From Ascaphus truei (Eukaryota; Chordata; Amphibia; Anura; Ascaphidae): a stretch of 64,000 nucleotides of DNA. The notes below the pieces were generated by a model that saw nothing but the letters and a program-made list of their open reading frames with translations, was not told where the DNA came from and did no database searches. Of this stretch, positions 11,814 through 24,070 are shown piece by piece; position 1 is the stretch's first letter; every line of letters begins with the position of its first letter. Made by a program: the position numbers and the translations under genes. The stretch is taken from positions 2,147,068 through 2,211,067 of the forward strand of contig CM071587.1 of the NCBI GenBank assembly GCA_036426205.1, given 5' to 3'.

Positions 11814-11859
11814 TATCTGTATATTCACAATATCTAATATCAACACCCTTACTCTAAGA

Positions 11860-12200
11860 GCTGGGACCCGCTGCACCCAGCGGCGCGGGCGGCCGTGTGA
11901 GCGTTCCCCACCAGCAGGGGAATCCTTCTGAGCAGGTCCCAGTCCCCCCTCGCTGCACGGCTCACTACGCGCTGTGACGCGTCAGCCGCCAGGGGATGCA
12001 AGAAAATTGTGATCCCGAGCGGTGACGCGTCACATGGTGCGCTGATGAGCCTATCAGCGGCGGGGGCGGGAGCGGGAGCTGTCAGACAGCTTCCTACACA
12101 AGGTTGTGTGTGTGTGTGTGTGTGTCATACCTTGCAGCAGCTCCCCGGGAGATCGAGCCCGTGGAGGGAGGGGGGGAGTAGCGGGTCCCCCCGCTCAAAC
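11860..12200. repeat. CpG-rich block with (GT)n
   Basis: A GC- and CpG-rich interval with gtgacgcgtca written twice (about 11970 and 12020) and a GT microsatellite at 12105-12125. It resembles the other CpG-rich elements in the window. No gene is supported. Confidence 0.45.
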
Positions 12201-12239
12201 CACGCCCCCCCCACCCAAATATCGAACCAAAATCACAAC

Positions 12240-14560
12240 AGCACTATCCAGAAGAACAGAACAGACCCAGAATAAACCTAGAGAATTGTTTTAAGTGATA
12301 CCAGAACTGACAAACCCAGAGTGCCTTCACAATACCATCCCAACATCCAAAGAAAAATGCATAGGGATTCAAGAACCCCTTTCTAATAAATGTAACACTA
12401 TCTACAATAACCTCACTGTAACAAACATGAAAGAACCCCCCCCCCTTCACCCCTATATCTCCACTCATCTATTTGCTCACTTTATTACACCATCCACTGA
12501 AGACCTTATCAATATCATTGGTAAGATCAGACCCACTATCTGTAAATTGGACCCTTGTCCAACAAATCTACAACAAGAATGTGTCCCCATTTTGATTAAT
12601 CCTATCCACACTATCGTCGATGCACCCCTTAAGCAAGGAATTGTCCCGACCAGCCTTAAGCGGGTCATCACAAAACCTCTGCTAATGAAACCTCTCTGGA
12701 CCCTCAAGATCCTGCCAACTATCGGCCCATCGTAAGTATTCCATTCCTTGTGTAAATAATCCAAAAATCCTTACTTACCAACTCCAATGCCACCTAGAAA
12801 CGCATGATATACTGAACGCTAACTAGTCAGGATTCAAATCCCAACATAGCACTGAATCAGCCGCCCTCACTATAAGGGACAATATACTACACCATCTCAA
12901 TAAAGGACATGACGTAGCCCTCATACTTCTCGATCTGTCGGCTACGTGTGACACTCTTAATCATAACATGATCCCCACAAGAATGAAGGAAGTGGCTGGT
13001 CTCAGAGACACTGTGCTTGACTGGATCATCTCATTCTTGAAAGACCGCACACATTCCATGTATTGGAGAATTTCTGGCACTGTATACCACGGTTCCATGT
13101 GGAGAACCACAAGGCTCATCGCTTTCCCCCTCCTGTTCAACATCTGCATTAAACGTTTGGCAGATCTCATTAGAACAAGAGGACACAGATTCCATCTTTA
13201 TGCCGATGACGCGCAGATATACATTGGAGCATCCAATAATCATAAGGAACAAGCCGATTCGCTTACTCAATCTTAATGACATCCAAGAATGGATGGCTTC
13301 TGACCCACTTCAACTTAACCATAAGATTGAAATCTGGATTCTACAAGCAAAGGACCACCTTACCAATGAACTAATGGCAAGAGCTCATGAACTCCGCCCT
13401 TTCATAGTTAACAACAATTAGATTACAAAAAAACAAGTAAGAAAATTAGGTGTCCTTATCACATCCCAAGCCACCCTCACATCCCAAGCCAACCTCACAT
13501 CCCAAGTCATTATCACATCCCAAGCCAACCTCACATCCCAAGTCATTCTCACATCCCAAGCCAACCTCACATCCCAAGCCACCCTCACATCCCAAGTCAT
13601 TCTCACATCCCAAGTCATTCTCACATCCCAAGTCATTCTCACATCCCAAGTCATTATCACATCCCAAGCCAACCTCACATCCCAAGTCATTCTCACATCT
13701 CAAGCCACCCTCACATCCCAAGTCATTCTCACATCCCAAGCCAACCTCATATCTCAAGTCATTCTCACATCCCAAGCCAACCTCAAATCCAAAGTCATTC
13801 TCACATCCCAAGCCATCCTCACATCCCAAGCCACCCTCAAATCCCAAGTCATTCTCACATCCCAAGCCACCCTCACATCCCAAGCCACCCTCACATCCCA
13901 AGCCACGCTCACATCCCTAAGTCACCCTCACATCCCAAGCCACCCTCACATCCCAAGATATTCTCACAAAGAGGATTGCTCATCTCCTGACAAAAAAGAC
14001 CTCACCACCATCACTGTCCTTTCTCGACCGGACAGTAATAACTCTCTCTACGTAGGAATCCCGACCTATCTCTTTCCTATTCTCCTGGTGATCCAGAACT
14101 CCGCAGCCGGACTTATCGGTGGCACCAGGGCGTTCAACTGTATCACCCCATAACTGAGAAATCTTCACTGGTTGCCCACCAAGCAAACAGCAATGTTTAA
14201 ACTCGTCACTGTGGTACACTGGGCACTCCATGACACAGGACCCCTCTACCTACCAACAAAAATGTAAGTTCCACAGACCCACCTCGAATCTACGGTCCCA
14301 AAACCTTCAACTTATAAAAGTCCCCAGATCCAGATGCGCTAGACAAGCTGGTCGTGCCCCTCCTGTACAGGGAGTGGGGGAATGGAACGCCCTCCCCATA
14401 TCCATCAGAAACATCCCACTGTCAGCAAACGGCTCAAGACGGCTCTTTGAAATCATCTTTCCCCGACCCAGATTGATTCTCCGCTTCACCTTTGGAGTTT
14501 TTAAAAAGCGGATAGGATTGGGGTCCTGTGTATGCGCTGTACAAGACATTGAGATAGATA
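12240..14560 (+). pseudogene. L2/CR1-group LINE reverse transcriptase, decayed
   Basis: Three-frame conceptual translation recovers a non-LTR reverse transcriptase in the right order. From about 12480 comes the pre-RT segment with LDPCPTNL. Then 'LKQGIVPTSLK' and NYRPI, 'LILLDLSATCDTLNHN' (motif A, Asp kept), and 'YADDAQIYI' near 13200 (the catalytic YADD intact). 'LGVLITS' follows at 13450. After the minisatellite come 'CNSLYVGIP', 'LHWLPTKQ' near 14160 and 'WNALPISIRN' near 14390. In life this enzyme copies its own RNA at a nicked target. Many stops and frameshifts make it inactive, and the endonuclease half is missing. The L2 placement rests on the YCNSLY...HWLP...WNALP tail pattern. A CR1-like relative is possible. 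Confidence 0.85.
13461..13958. repeat. 18-bp minisatellite inside the LINE ORF
   Basis: About 27 copies of cacatcccaagccaccct with common variants at the 'gccaacct', 'gtcattct' and 'gtcattat' positions. It encodes repeats of the hexapeptide TSQATL in the LINE frame and begins directly after the LINE's LGVLI segment, so it expanded from LINE codons. Both strands stay open because the unit is a multiple of three. This is not an independent gene. Confidence 0.95.
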
Positions 14561-14939
14561 AAGAGTGTCACAGAGTTTCCTACAGAAGAATATCAGTTTG
14601 GTTAGGGGACGGCCGGCCATCTGATTAAAGGCAAACATAGATCAGCCACACCTTCTGGAAGAATCCACGACTCCCTATGTCAGTTAGTGTCTCCATTGTA
14701 AGGGAATGACAGATTATTTTTTACATTTGTATAAGAGATGGAAGGTTTGCACTCATCCAGAGAGCGGCTATAGAGACTCTCGTTGCAGTCTGATGTGGGC
14801 TATCAGCTTATTTGAGTGCTTGTTAACGTCAGTTAGAGGCTTGTTTAGAAGACATGGCAATGAGTTTATGAAGGAATAGTAATCACTGCGCAACTTGGAG
14901 ATTTTTTTAATGTGTGCAAATGTTGACGTTTCTGGGACT
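14561..14939. other. Intergenic, nothing recognised
   Basis: No coding or structured repeat seen between the LINE remnant and the next LINE tail. Confidence 0.4.
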
Positions 14940-15103
14940 TTTTGTATGTATATATATTTTTATTTATATAGAGCCATCCATGTACATAGCGCTTTACAGC
15001 AGTGACACGCGGGACGTAATAGGAATAAACACTTCATGCAGAAAAGTAGCATTAGGAAAAGTATTCCCTGCCCCGAAGAGCTTACAATCTCACAATATTT
15101 GAC
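14940..15103 (-). mobile_element. L2-type LINE 3' end, reverse strand
   Basis: Reads outward on the minus strand as 'gattgtaagctcttcggggc', 'aggga', and ends near 'gcgctatgtacatggatgg' and 'tatataaataaaa'. It is the same family as 8245-8512 but inverted, with insertions and deletions between these landmarks. Confidence 0.8.
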
Positions 15104-16090
15104 ATGTATCTAATAAAAGGGCCTGCAGGATTGGTGTATATTGTAATTGTTACACAATGTTACTATAAGCACAAGTGGTGCTGTTAAGCCATAAAATTAT
15201 TGTGTATTTTATTATAGGTCAGACCTAAAATAACAGATATTCATTGCAGCCCTGAAAGGTTGCGCAGAGGTGCAAATGTTGGATATTTCCCTGTTTGTAT
15301 CAAAGAGATTTGCAGAATTTGCAATACAGCTGCTGGAAGAAATGTTTGAAATGATAGAAATTGCTAAGAGTTTGTCCAATTCCGGGCAGTTATTCTGTGT
15401 GAAGTCACAGGCCCAGCGCTCGGATATTCTCCCCCAAACCAGGGCGAAGGCTTCACAAGTGTGAGCTCAGGTTATTTGCTTTCAGCAGCCAGAACAGGCC
15501 TTTTAACTGGAACTAGAGCATGTAAAGGACAAATACTGTAAGACTTCTGTACCAGGCATGAAGTGACTGTGCTCCTCACAGGCATTCTACAGCTCCATCT
15601 GCAGGCGGACAGCGGGTATTGCAACATGCATTTTAAAATCGGTTCTATTGACACCTTCTTCATGTAAAGGGGTTAACCTGGTTAGTGAGAAGACAAGGTC
15701 CCAGATTTCGCTTTAGCGCTCTTCTGCGGATCTGGGCCAAGGAGAGAAGACCTCTGTGAGGACAGCGTAGGAGTAATTTATCAAACCGCCCAGGCTTATA
15801 ATGTGACAGCATCCCCCACTGTTCCCCTTTGTGAGTTTCCGAACCTCTCTATAGCACCTTGTTGTGACTTTCGCTCTGAAATGTGCATCGTACTAATTAT
15901 GTATCGCTCTTTTGAGACATTAACGTAAAGCAGCTTAGCCTGTGGCTGTTGTATATCCTTTTTCTACACGGACGCACATCCTATGACGAATCGGGAATTA
16001 TTAATGAACACAATAAAGTGATTGCTCCGGCCATAATGTAGCATCTATGTTTATAAGCGTCTCCAATTTAGGCTTGGGAGCCTAAATCCG
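15104..16090. other. Intergenic, nothing recognised
   Basis: Short open frames only, none with a recognisable domain. No repeat structure noticed. Confidence 0.45.
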
Positions 16091-16580
16091 CGGCCATGGT
16101 GCGAGCGATGGCGCCAGAGTTGCCACCTCTCTGGGTTTGATCCGGAGACTCGGGCTCTTACCTCCGGGCTGCCGCTGTCAATCTCCGGGTGGCGGTGCGG
16201 TGCGTTGTCATGGAAACACAGCGCTGCGTCATGACCTCACGTAGTGTCCAGTTGCCATGGCAGTGCGGCGTCATTTGATTGGCCTTCAGTAGAAGGTGGC
16301 AAACCTGGACGGTGCGCGCGGCTCTAACAAAATGCAGGGGATCTATGGGGCCGGCCATAGCGCGCGAGGAAAGTGCGACAGCGCGGCAGATTTTACAGGA
16401 GACAAACGGTTTTGATTTTGTCGCGCGACGGTCGGGTCACGTGAGCAGTTCAGCCAATGAGGGCGAAGCAGCCCCGTGATGTCAGGGCCACGCCTCCCCG
16501 TCGCGGTGGATTTCAGTCCACGGATCGCTCGGCAGAAAGGGCACGCTCGACTCCACGCATTCCACCGCGGGCGCCCACTA
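16091..16580. mobile_element. CpG-rich element, related to 55400-55740
   Basis: The segment 'cacgtgagcagttcagccaat' through 'ccgtgatgtca' (16438-16483) matches 55579-55625 ('cacgtgagtggttcgcccaat' ... 'ccgtgacgtca'), and both are followed by a short run of GC-rich sequence. The rest is dense in CpG and gcgcg. It is probably a non-autonomous DNA element; ends not defined. The open frames on either strand are compositional. Confidence 0.5.
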
Positions 16581-19369
16581 CATCCGAGGCCGCGAGGTGA
16601 AAAGTCCATCACAAAATATACAAAACGCACTGCTTCTGGTAAGGGTTAGATAGGGCTTTATACAACGGGGCTGATCCCTAACCACACCGGGCCGACCCCC
16701 AAATCATTCGGCCCGTTTTATTTTACGGGAAGGTGAATCTCACAGCCCCGGATTTAGTGTGGGCATCTGGAATACAAACAACTTCTTAACCCGAAGGGCT
16801 TTTACAGCTCACAAGGTTCTTACTCGATTGTTCAAAGACTAAAACCATCAGATTTACAGCTGTTCTAAAGCCGTGGGATTCTAGAGAAGCTTCCAGTTAT
16901 ATACCACAGAGAAGGCCTGCCAGCCACGAGCATCTGTACCAAGGAAATGCATTGTATATCTTCCCATACATCAAAGCTAAACACAGACATAAAGTGGGAA
17001 TTACGTCCATCAGACAGTCTGTTGATGTTGTATTATGTCATTTCGGACACCAGCTTTGTATAAACTGTACCTGTCTTTGATTAGGCTTTTAAAGGCAATT
17101 ACATTAAAATAACTGATTCAGTTGTTTCTTGAGGATGATAATTCGTGTGTCAGGACTTTCTTTGACTTTATTCCTACCCAAATTCCATCCAGGTGACGGG
17201 AAAACGCGGGACTATACTGCCTAATGCTGCAGTCCATGAAAACAAAACCATTTCTTACCACGGGAGAACTCGTGAAAGTTTGAGGTGGCAAATTGTTCCC
17301 TGTAGAGGGTGTAAAGAACACGTAGACTTTCCATATAATGTCAACCCTGCATTTTCTTGGCACTGGGCACTGCTGGGATTATTGTCTGTACAGACGTCTC
17401 CCAACAATATTTTTTGGGTTCCCAGTTCTTTTAGTGGAAGACTCTTAAACAACCCCAATAAATATGACTTGTACAGTAATCATTTGTGATGGTCCCTCAT
17501 ATGAAATACTGCTCTAATTATAGCACTTGGCATGTTAGCTTCAGGCTCTGCGTAGCAGCAGATAAGGGCCCATGAGACAGCTCCCCTGACTCCAGTATCA
17601 GGCAGACATGCCTTGTGTTTCATACACCCTGCCCCCTCCCCCCCTCCGACTAAGGACTGTGCCTGTCTTTCTTTATCAGGGCACAGGCAGCCTGGAGCCA
17701 GAGCCCATGGTGGTGATGACAGGAAGGCTGTGAGAATCTTTCTCCAGGTGCTATGCCCACCCTCTCCTCTCTTGGTATGCTCAGATATCAACTTCTGATG
17801 TCACTGCTGGGAAATGTCCTGAGCATAACAGCCAGGAGGAGGGACAGCCTGAAACCCCCTGTCCATGATCAGACTGCTGACTCCAATCCATAATACCTAA
17901 TCCATAACACCCAACCACTCCCATCACAGGATAGGGTCACGTTCCATGGATCAGACAACGGGAGAGATGTTAACATGAATGCTTATCACTGTGATGGAAA
18001 CATTGTAATCCCTTTTTAAAGAGAAAGTGTAGGTGAACGGCGCTTGCAGAAAGAGACTGATTAGTATAAGTATTTTCAAACCATGTTTAAACGTTTTATT
18101 GTTTCCTTAGAAACCAAACACATTGAGTGCTCTTACTATCTAATAACATCAATTATCCAAGAAGCTAAAAGTGGAGGACAATAATGATCTGCAAAGAATT
18201 TCACATAAAACGTGTTCACAGGACACAAAGAACTATATTATTTACCTGAGGGGTTATTGACTCTTTCTAGGGAATCCAATTACACAGATAAGTAGTTCCT
18301 AAATAACGTCTTTGTCTGCAACATGGGATTGCTCCATTAAAGTTGCAGACCAAGCAATATCCTACATGTGTTTAAGAAAAAGAAAAAAATCAGTTCTGTA
18401 CTATGATAAAATATGTGTAGCATTTAAAAAAAACCTCTGAATTACATTTTCATGTATTATAATGTAACAAGCCTTTTTTGTTTCTATAGCAACCATTTAC
18501 AAAGTCGCGTCCCCTTCCTCTTCTGAAACAGACTCTAGCACATCCCTTTTTGAGCCCTGCCCTCTCTCTAGCAGTGCACCAATTGTATCTAGTGACTGCC
18601 TGGTCACATGATCTTCCCCACAGAACTTTGCATCTTTGGTCCTCTTCTGCTGCACTGACAGCCATTTAGTGAACCCCCGAGCCGAATCTTCACCAATCGA
18701 TCACAGGAGAACGGATTGATCGGCAGCTTAGCTAATCACTTATCATTGTGTAGATTGTTTTGATGCACATATTAAAGGGAAAATAATAATAATAAAAAAA
18801 ACGGCAGCTTGGACTGCTGCTTTAAAGCATTTTGCTCAGACGATACCGACAGAAGTAACAAGAATGAGTATGACGTCGCAATTTCAATCCAACGAGCAAC
18901 TTAAAGCATTAATTCCACTTACGTTGTCACTGTTACTGTCACTTCGCAGTGGGACAGGCTTTATGGGCTATAGGTCCCCTGATGAACGTATCATGAAGTC
19001 AGGTGGAGACCACACTTGCCACTCTGCTTTATCCACAGTCTACTCTGTCGCGTCTTCGTGGTTCTTAATTCTTCAGATAAACTCGGGTCAAACTAGTAGT
19101 CCATTTTATGGTTAAACTATGCCACGCTTTTCTCCCATTCTTTCCTGGTCTGCTGAAGGATCGTTGTCTGTATATATGGGTAGTCACTCAGAGGAAAGCT
19201 CACATTCTTCTCATTGCAGGTGTTGATACATCAGCTGCAAATTACCCGTATTATTACCCCCACTCGCCTAACACAGCTTCTCATTGAGCTTTCTGTTATT
19301 AGGAGAGGAGATGGTGATTTTTCGTAGCCTCTTTTTGAGGGACTGTAGGAGAGGGTAAAACAGCGGAGA
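16581..19369. other. Intergenic, nothing recognised
   Basis: About 2.8 kb in which I find no supported exon, RNA gene or well-formed repeat. Open frames up to about 100 codons occur on both strands but look like chance. Confidence 0.4.
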
Positions 19370-19890
19370 CGTTTTTAGGAGAAATAAAGTTGTGGTTTAT
19401 TAGCCAGCAGCTTTAAACAGAAAACAGCTTAATCTCAAACAACCGGGCCTAACTCCGTGTAGGGGACTCATTAACATTCAGCGCCCCCTGTCTGAGGGCT
19501 GGAAGACTAGGACAACCAAGTCTAAAGAGAGGTACTTGTAGGCAGGGTGATCTCCACGTCAGTCCAGGGTCTGTTGGGGTGTCTGTGGGGTGATCCCTCT
19601 GGTGGGTTCCAGGGACCGATGCTGCCTGGAACAGTGAGACTCTCTTCCCCTGGGATCTCTCTGGCAGCACAGACTCTCCTTGTGCTAGAGATCCCAGGAA
19701 GTTTGAGCAGCAGGATTTTAAACATGCTTGATGAGCCAGTTGGAGACTGGTCAATTAACGCCTGCTGAAATTAACCAGCTCCCTGCTGGACTCATCAGCT
19801 AAAGACAGGCTTTATTTTGGAAACCTTTTAGACAGTGGGAAGACCCCTTGTACAGGGACCAACCCAGCATTGGCCACATTTAAAACGGAC
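19370..19890. repeat. Interspersed repeat family R1, copy 1
   Basis: Shares an ordered set of blocks with 41620-42060: 'gggatctctctggcagcaca', 'tgtgctagag', 'gatgagcca', 'ttaaccagctccctgctgga' and 'acaggctttnnattgg'. The 'gatctctctggcagcacag'...'ctgtgctagagatc' pair forms an internal hairpin. It could be an LTR or a non-coding retroelement; no tRNA-like promoter was identified. Confidence 0.6.
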
Positions 19891-20279
19891 ACACTTAATT
19901 GAGTTAAGTGATAGAGTATTTGTTTTGTCACATAGCTCTTTATTCTTATTTAAATCATAATGTAAGGTAACTCCAATTCACATAACCTTCCCAAATTTGC
20001 CATGCTGAATCTCTGCGATTCCCAAGCTTGCTACCCTTTATACCAGGCCCGTCAAACTTAGACTAGCGTGGGGGCTAATTCTTAAGTCCCACTGCAAGAC
20101 TCGGGGCGTACCAGGACAGTATAACCCACACATATACACTTTATTCTAGTGTTTTCCTGATTTAAAAATAGGCAACATTGCTGTTATCTCTCTCCCTTCG
20201 CCTCCATCACGTCTTGCCCCCTATCCCTTCTCTCCCATCCCATCGCTCTCTCCCCATCCCCATCTCCCTCTCTCCCCAT

Positions 20280-21215
20280 TGTTACGCCGGTGCTGCCCGC
20301 AGACCAGACCCGTCCCTTCTACTGAGGTGAGGAACGTATATGGGCACGCACCCGCAGCAAAAGGAGCGTGTCCGGAGTGTGGTGATTTAGGCGTTGCCAG
20401 GCCAGGTGACGTTTAGCTAGCAATACTTGCCGGTACCGGTGTAGAAGTGCCGTCGTCGTTGCCGTTTAGCCAAGGTCAGGGATTGGAGAATCCAAGCCAA
20501 GTCGTAACTTGAGAGAATGAGAGAGAGAATGCCAGAGTAGTGTCCTAGTGGAAACTATGTCGAGCAATGAGTGAGAGAATGGACAGGCATTATAAAGTGT
20601 GGCTGACCAATCAGAGGTGGAGGCAGGCCTGGAGGAATGCGTGGAGCCATCCTGGATAGGTCCCTTTGATTGGCAGGCAGGTGATGACTCTTGTTTTGGC
20701 AGGAGGTCCTATTAGTGTGCTGGGGGCGGGTTTTCACTGCAAGAGCAGTGAATAAATTATCTTCACCCGGCGCGCGCTGTTCAGGCGCGCGGCCGGAAAA
20801 CATGGCAACCGCGTGCGAGCATGAAGATCCCGCAGGAGCCCGAAGACGAAGAGGACGGCGGGGAACCCCCAGAGCCACCGGAGGTGAGTGACGCCAGCAA
20901 GGGGCGAGCGCCACGGCAGCGGGGGTTAACGCAGGTGAAGAGGCACCAGGGCGCAGACGCCGCGATCCCTGAATCCTCACACCCATCCCCTCTCTTTCCC
21001 CTTGTCACATACGGCACACCTGTGAGCATGTGACCTGCATATGTTACAAGGGTTAATACACAGATCTCTAGCTGGCACACTTTCACCTTCCGCAATGGTC
21101 CCTAAGATGAACAATATCTCCCCTCACTCTGTCCCCATATACCACCTGTCACAGACAGCACACTTGTGAGCAAGTGACGTAGATATGTAAACAAGGGTTA
21201 ATACACACGGTTACT
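20280..21215. mobile_element. LTR-like or composite repeat block
   Basis: Begins TGTTACGCCGG, as many LTRs begin TG. It includes a CpG-rich core (20760-20960) and two diverged direct copies of a segment running from 'gtcaca' through 'gcacac[c/t]tgtgagca' to 'aagggttaatacaca' (21005-21063 and 21150-21208). A matching second LTR is not visible, so a solo LTR or unrelated repeat is possible. Confidence 0.35.
20821..20884 (+). other. Exon-like reading frame with splice-donor consensus (unproven)
   Basis: An ATG opens a short acidic frame (MKIPQEPEDEEDGGEPPEPPE) that reaches GAG|GTGAGT, a textbook 5' splice site. It lies in a CpG-rich stretch. I do not recognise the peptide, and low-complexity acidic frames arise easily in GC-rich sequence. 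A real first exon, a retroelement leader and chance are all possible. Confidence 0.2.
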
Positions 21216-21239
21216 CTAGCTTTTCTCCTGCGCAAGGTA

Positions 21240-21850
21240 CTTTCAATTAGTTAATATTAACCCCTTACTCAATTGCAGTCATACCTATACGCTTCCACCA
21301 CCCGTGAAATTATGCAAAAGATGTAAATTGATATATCTGCCAGGGTCTCAGGTCCATGTTTATTATAGAAAAAACTATGCACTTAACACACTAAAATTTG
21401 TTGTATTAAAATGTGTCCAAAAATCTAATTACTCTCTCTACTTCGTGTGCAACAGTTCATTCAGAGCCCAAAGCATTACTTATTAAATGTTTAATATAAA
21501 GGGTCCCCTGACAAAGTCAGCTGATGCTGATGAAACGCGTTGGGACTGATGTCATCACACTACTTTGAGGCGTAGCTTGTGTACCGAAGGATTCTCTTTG
21601 CAACACGTGTATCATCTGGAGAGGGGGGTCGGATCTGCACCACTACACCGCGCTTGCGGTTTTCCATCGGGCTGCGCTGCTGTAGGTGTCAGTGTCGGAG
21701 GACTCTTACATCCTGCAGCGGACTACATACAGGCAGGTGGTGTCTTGGATTGCGATCTGGAGGTTACCTCAGCTGGCGGTGGTTTTACAGCTGCACCGTT
21801 ACACAGTTAAAGATACCTTTATGTGAATCCATATTTTAATCATCTTATAA
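21240..21850 (+). mobile_element. Probable PLE-type terminal region with hammerhead-like motif
   Basis: Non-coding sequence surrounding the ribozyme-like site at 21503. There is no PLE coding sequence nearby. Assigned by analogy with 44093 and 50272; edges are guesses. Confidence 0.35.
21503..21546 (+). ncRNA. Hammerhead-ribozyme-like motif B
   Basis: Stem I GUCCC/GGGAC is perfect. The core is CUGACAA, with the normally invariant G at the sixth core base replaced by A. Then one extra A, stem II GUCAGC-UGAU-GCUGAU (six pairs), GAAA, CGCG, U and candidate cleavage base U. Stems are well kept but the core change predicts loss of activity. Confidence 0.5.
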
Positions 21851-22029
21851 GTGGGAATTGTCTATTACTCCATCTTTTATTACATAAATCCTATTGTTTA
21901 TGATAATGCACTAGGGGTCTCTCTTTCCTTTTCCATACAGATTCCTCTAGGAGAGTGATTCTCCCTGGATACAGCAGCCCCCCATCAACATACCTGCGTT
22001 TGGCTTTATAAACATCGTATACCGTATGT

Positions 22030-22175
22030 AGAGGTATCTGTACCGTGTTAGCCGAGCTTTAATAATCAAAAATGAATAGACGACACGGTTCTGTGGCTAA
22101 CGAAATGCTTTTATTTGTGCGAGCTTTTGAGATACACTGATCTCTTCTTCGGGCGATGTTACATTGAATAAAGCC
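22030..22175. repeat. Single arm of the 32.7-kb fold-back family
   Basis: 'ctgtggctaacgaaatgctt', 'ttatttgtgcgagctttt' and 'gagatacactgatctcttct' match both arms of the palindrome at 32667-32858. Here the family occurs as one arm, preceded by 'gtatctgtaccgtgttagc'. Confidence 0.75.
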
Positions 22176-22297
22176 GGCAAGGGTTTTACTTAAAAACAGC
22201 TCATCCTGGAATGTAATCTGTGACTAAAACCTATCCCTCCCCCCTGTGTAGTATGCGATTTATGACTTGAGGTGTTAAATAGTCCCTGAATGTTAGT

Positions 22298-22298
22298 G

Positions 22299-22328
<30 letters not shown>
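22298..22328. repeat. (GT)n microsatellite
   Basis: About 14 GT units directly preceding a 36-bp minisatellite. Confidence 0.95.
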
Positions 22329-22330
<2 letters not shown>

Positions 22331-22331
<1 letters not shown>

Positions 22332-22606
22332 CGTGAGCGCGGGCAGGATACACGGTTCACATCCATACGTGAGCATGGGCAGAATACACGGGTCACATCC
22401 ATACGTGAGCGTGGGCAGGATACACGGGTCACATCCATGCGTGAGCGTGGGCAGGAAACACGGGTCACATCCATGCGTGAGCGCGGGCAGGATACACGGT
22501 TCACATCCATACGTGAGCACGGGCAGAATACACGGGTCACATCCATACGTGAGCGCGGGCAGGATACACGGGTCACATCCATGCGTGAGCGTGGGCAGGA
22601 AACACT
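22331..22606. repeat. 36-bp minisatellite
   Basis: About 7.6 copies of a unit read as 'gtgagcgcgggcaggata' plus 'cacggttcacatccatac'. Copies alternate between gcg/gtg/atg/acg, gatac/aatac/aaac and ggttc/gggtc variants. The period is divisible by three, so several frames stay open on both strands; these are not genes. Confidence 0.95.
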
Positions 22607-22708
22607 TTCTTCTTGAGGCTTAGGGAAATGTACCCTTGAAAGATTGCCTTGTTCTTTCTAATACCTCCATCCCATTTTCATTCTTTTATTGATTTCATTA
22701 TATATAAA

Positions 22709-22712
22709 ATAG

Positions 22713-22754
<42 letters not shown>
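22709..22754. repeat. (TA)n microsatellite
   Basis: About 23 TA units. It abuts the truncated left side of the composite DNA transposon that starts near 22840. Confidence 0.95.
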
Positions 22755-22759
<5 letters not shown>

Positions 22760-23570
22760 GCATTTTCTGTACCTTGGTGCGTATTTATTTCATCAAGAAA
22801 TGCAAGAAACTTGCTTAACGAGTTACTGGCAGGTGGTGGCGATCAGCCACTTATCGGCAGGTTCTGAAACCCGCGCAATTCTAGTTGCCCCGATTAGGTT
22901 ATCGAGGCTAATGGCGGCTCTAGAATGGCGAGTTTCTCCCAAAATCCTCACGCCAAGAAAAGTTGGCGTGAAGCTGGGGAGAAGCTGCTTAGAAGGCGAT
23001 AGAGGACTTGGAAAAGAAAATGCATTTTTCCTGCCTCGGGTTGATGCCGGGGGTCTCTGGAGCTGATACCCCTTAATATCAGCACCGGAGACCCCCGGCA
23101 TGAATCCCATGCAATAAAAATGCATTGACAGGCAACTTCATTACCTTAGCGTCTAACTGCTAAGGCAATGAAATGGTTAACTACCGGTGCAATGTTTATT
23201 GTGGGTGGTGGGGGTGGGTGAAGGTGGGTGTTTAGTGGGTGGGTGTTTAGGCCTTGCAGGGGGGTTGCGGGTGGAGTTAATCCCCTCATTACCTTAGTGG
23301 TAATGAAGAGGTTAACTCCTCCCGCTACACACCGCTACACACCACACCAAGGGACAAATACCAACTTCATCCATCCTCGCTACCCACAATAAACATTCAA
23401 AAACACAACAACACTAATACCCACCTCATCTACCCCTAACCCCCCCCCAACACATACAGTACATTAATGGGCAAAATGACTATTATCCACATATGGATAA
23501 TAGTGCATTTGCCCATTATAAAATCAAACATTAGCCAGCCAGCATAAATAAAGTAAATACAACTTTCTTC

Positions 23571-23638
23571 TTACCCCTGCCATAATGAAGGGCGTCCTCA
23601 TCAGCATACTCCAGGTCCATGTCCTCCGTTGCCAGAAA
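23571..23638 (-). other. Exon-like module, copy 1
   Basis: On the minus strand it encodes ATEDMDLEYADEDALHYGRG and then reads GGGTAAG, resembling a splice donor. The same module occurs at 24071-24135 (+) and 57509-57574 (-) within related DNA elements. The frame is kept in all three. It could be a remnant of a transposase exon or a captured host exon. I do not recognise the protein. Confidence 0.4.
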
Positions 23639-24070
23639 GTCTTTTTAAAATTGTTTTTTAAGGATGTGACGTCATCTCCAAGGGGGGTATGTCACATCCT
23701 TAAAACCCCATGGCTGATATCACATGGTATTACAGCCAATGGGATTGCAGACAATCCAATTGGTTCCTGTACCAAGTGATGTCACATCCTTTTTAGAATG
23801 GAACATATGATTTTTATTAGGTTGACCATTGACTGCTATAGTGGCTTATCAGGCCCATATTATATTGGCTTGATGTACCACTGTGCCAATCAATGGGTAG
23901 AGGGTGGGTACAGTGGGCCTGGGGTGGGTGGTTAGGGCTCCCGGGTGTGTAGCGGGGAAAGGTGGGTTAACCCCTTAATTACTATAGCGGTTATTAATCG
24001 CCAAGGTGATTAATGGGTTAGGGGCCATTAGATTGTATTTTTTCATGTACATCGTACATGATGCCTCCTG

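Noticed and set aside
13450..13920. 156-codon plus-strand frame (and a 151-codon minus-strand frame) of simple peptide repeats
   Set aside because: Both are products of the 18-bp minisatellite, which is a multiple of three and leaves several frames open. The real context is a decayed LINE.
20555..20986. 143-codon minus-strand frame, Pro/Arg-rich
   Set aside because: GC-rich compositional frame opposite the exon-like segment. No recognisable domain.
22290..22623. Four overlapping 75-130 codon frames on both strands
   Set aside because: The 36-bp minisatellite is divisible by three. Frames open on both strands with repeated peptides are artefacts.
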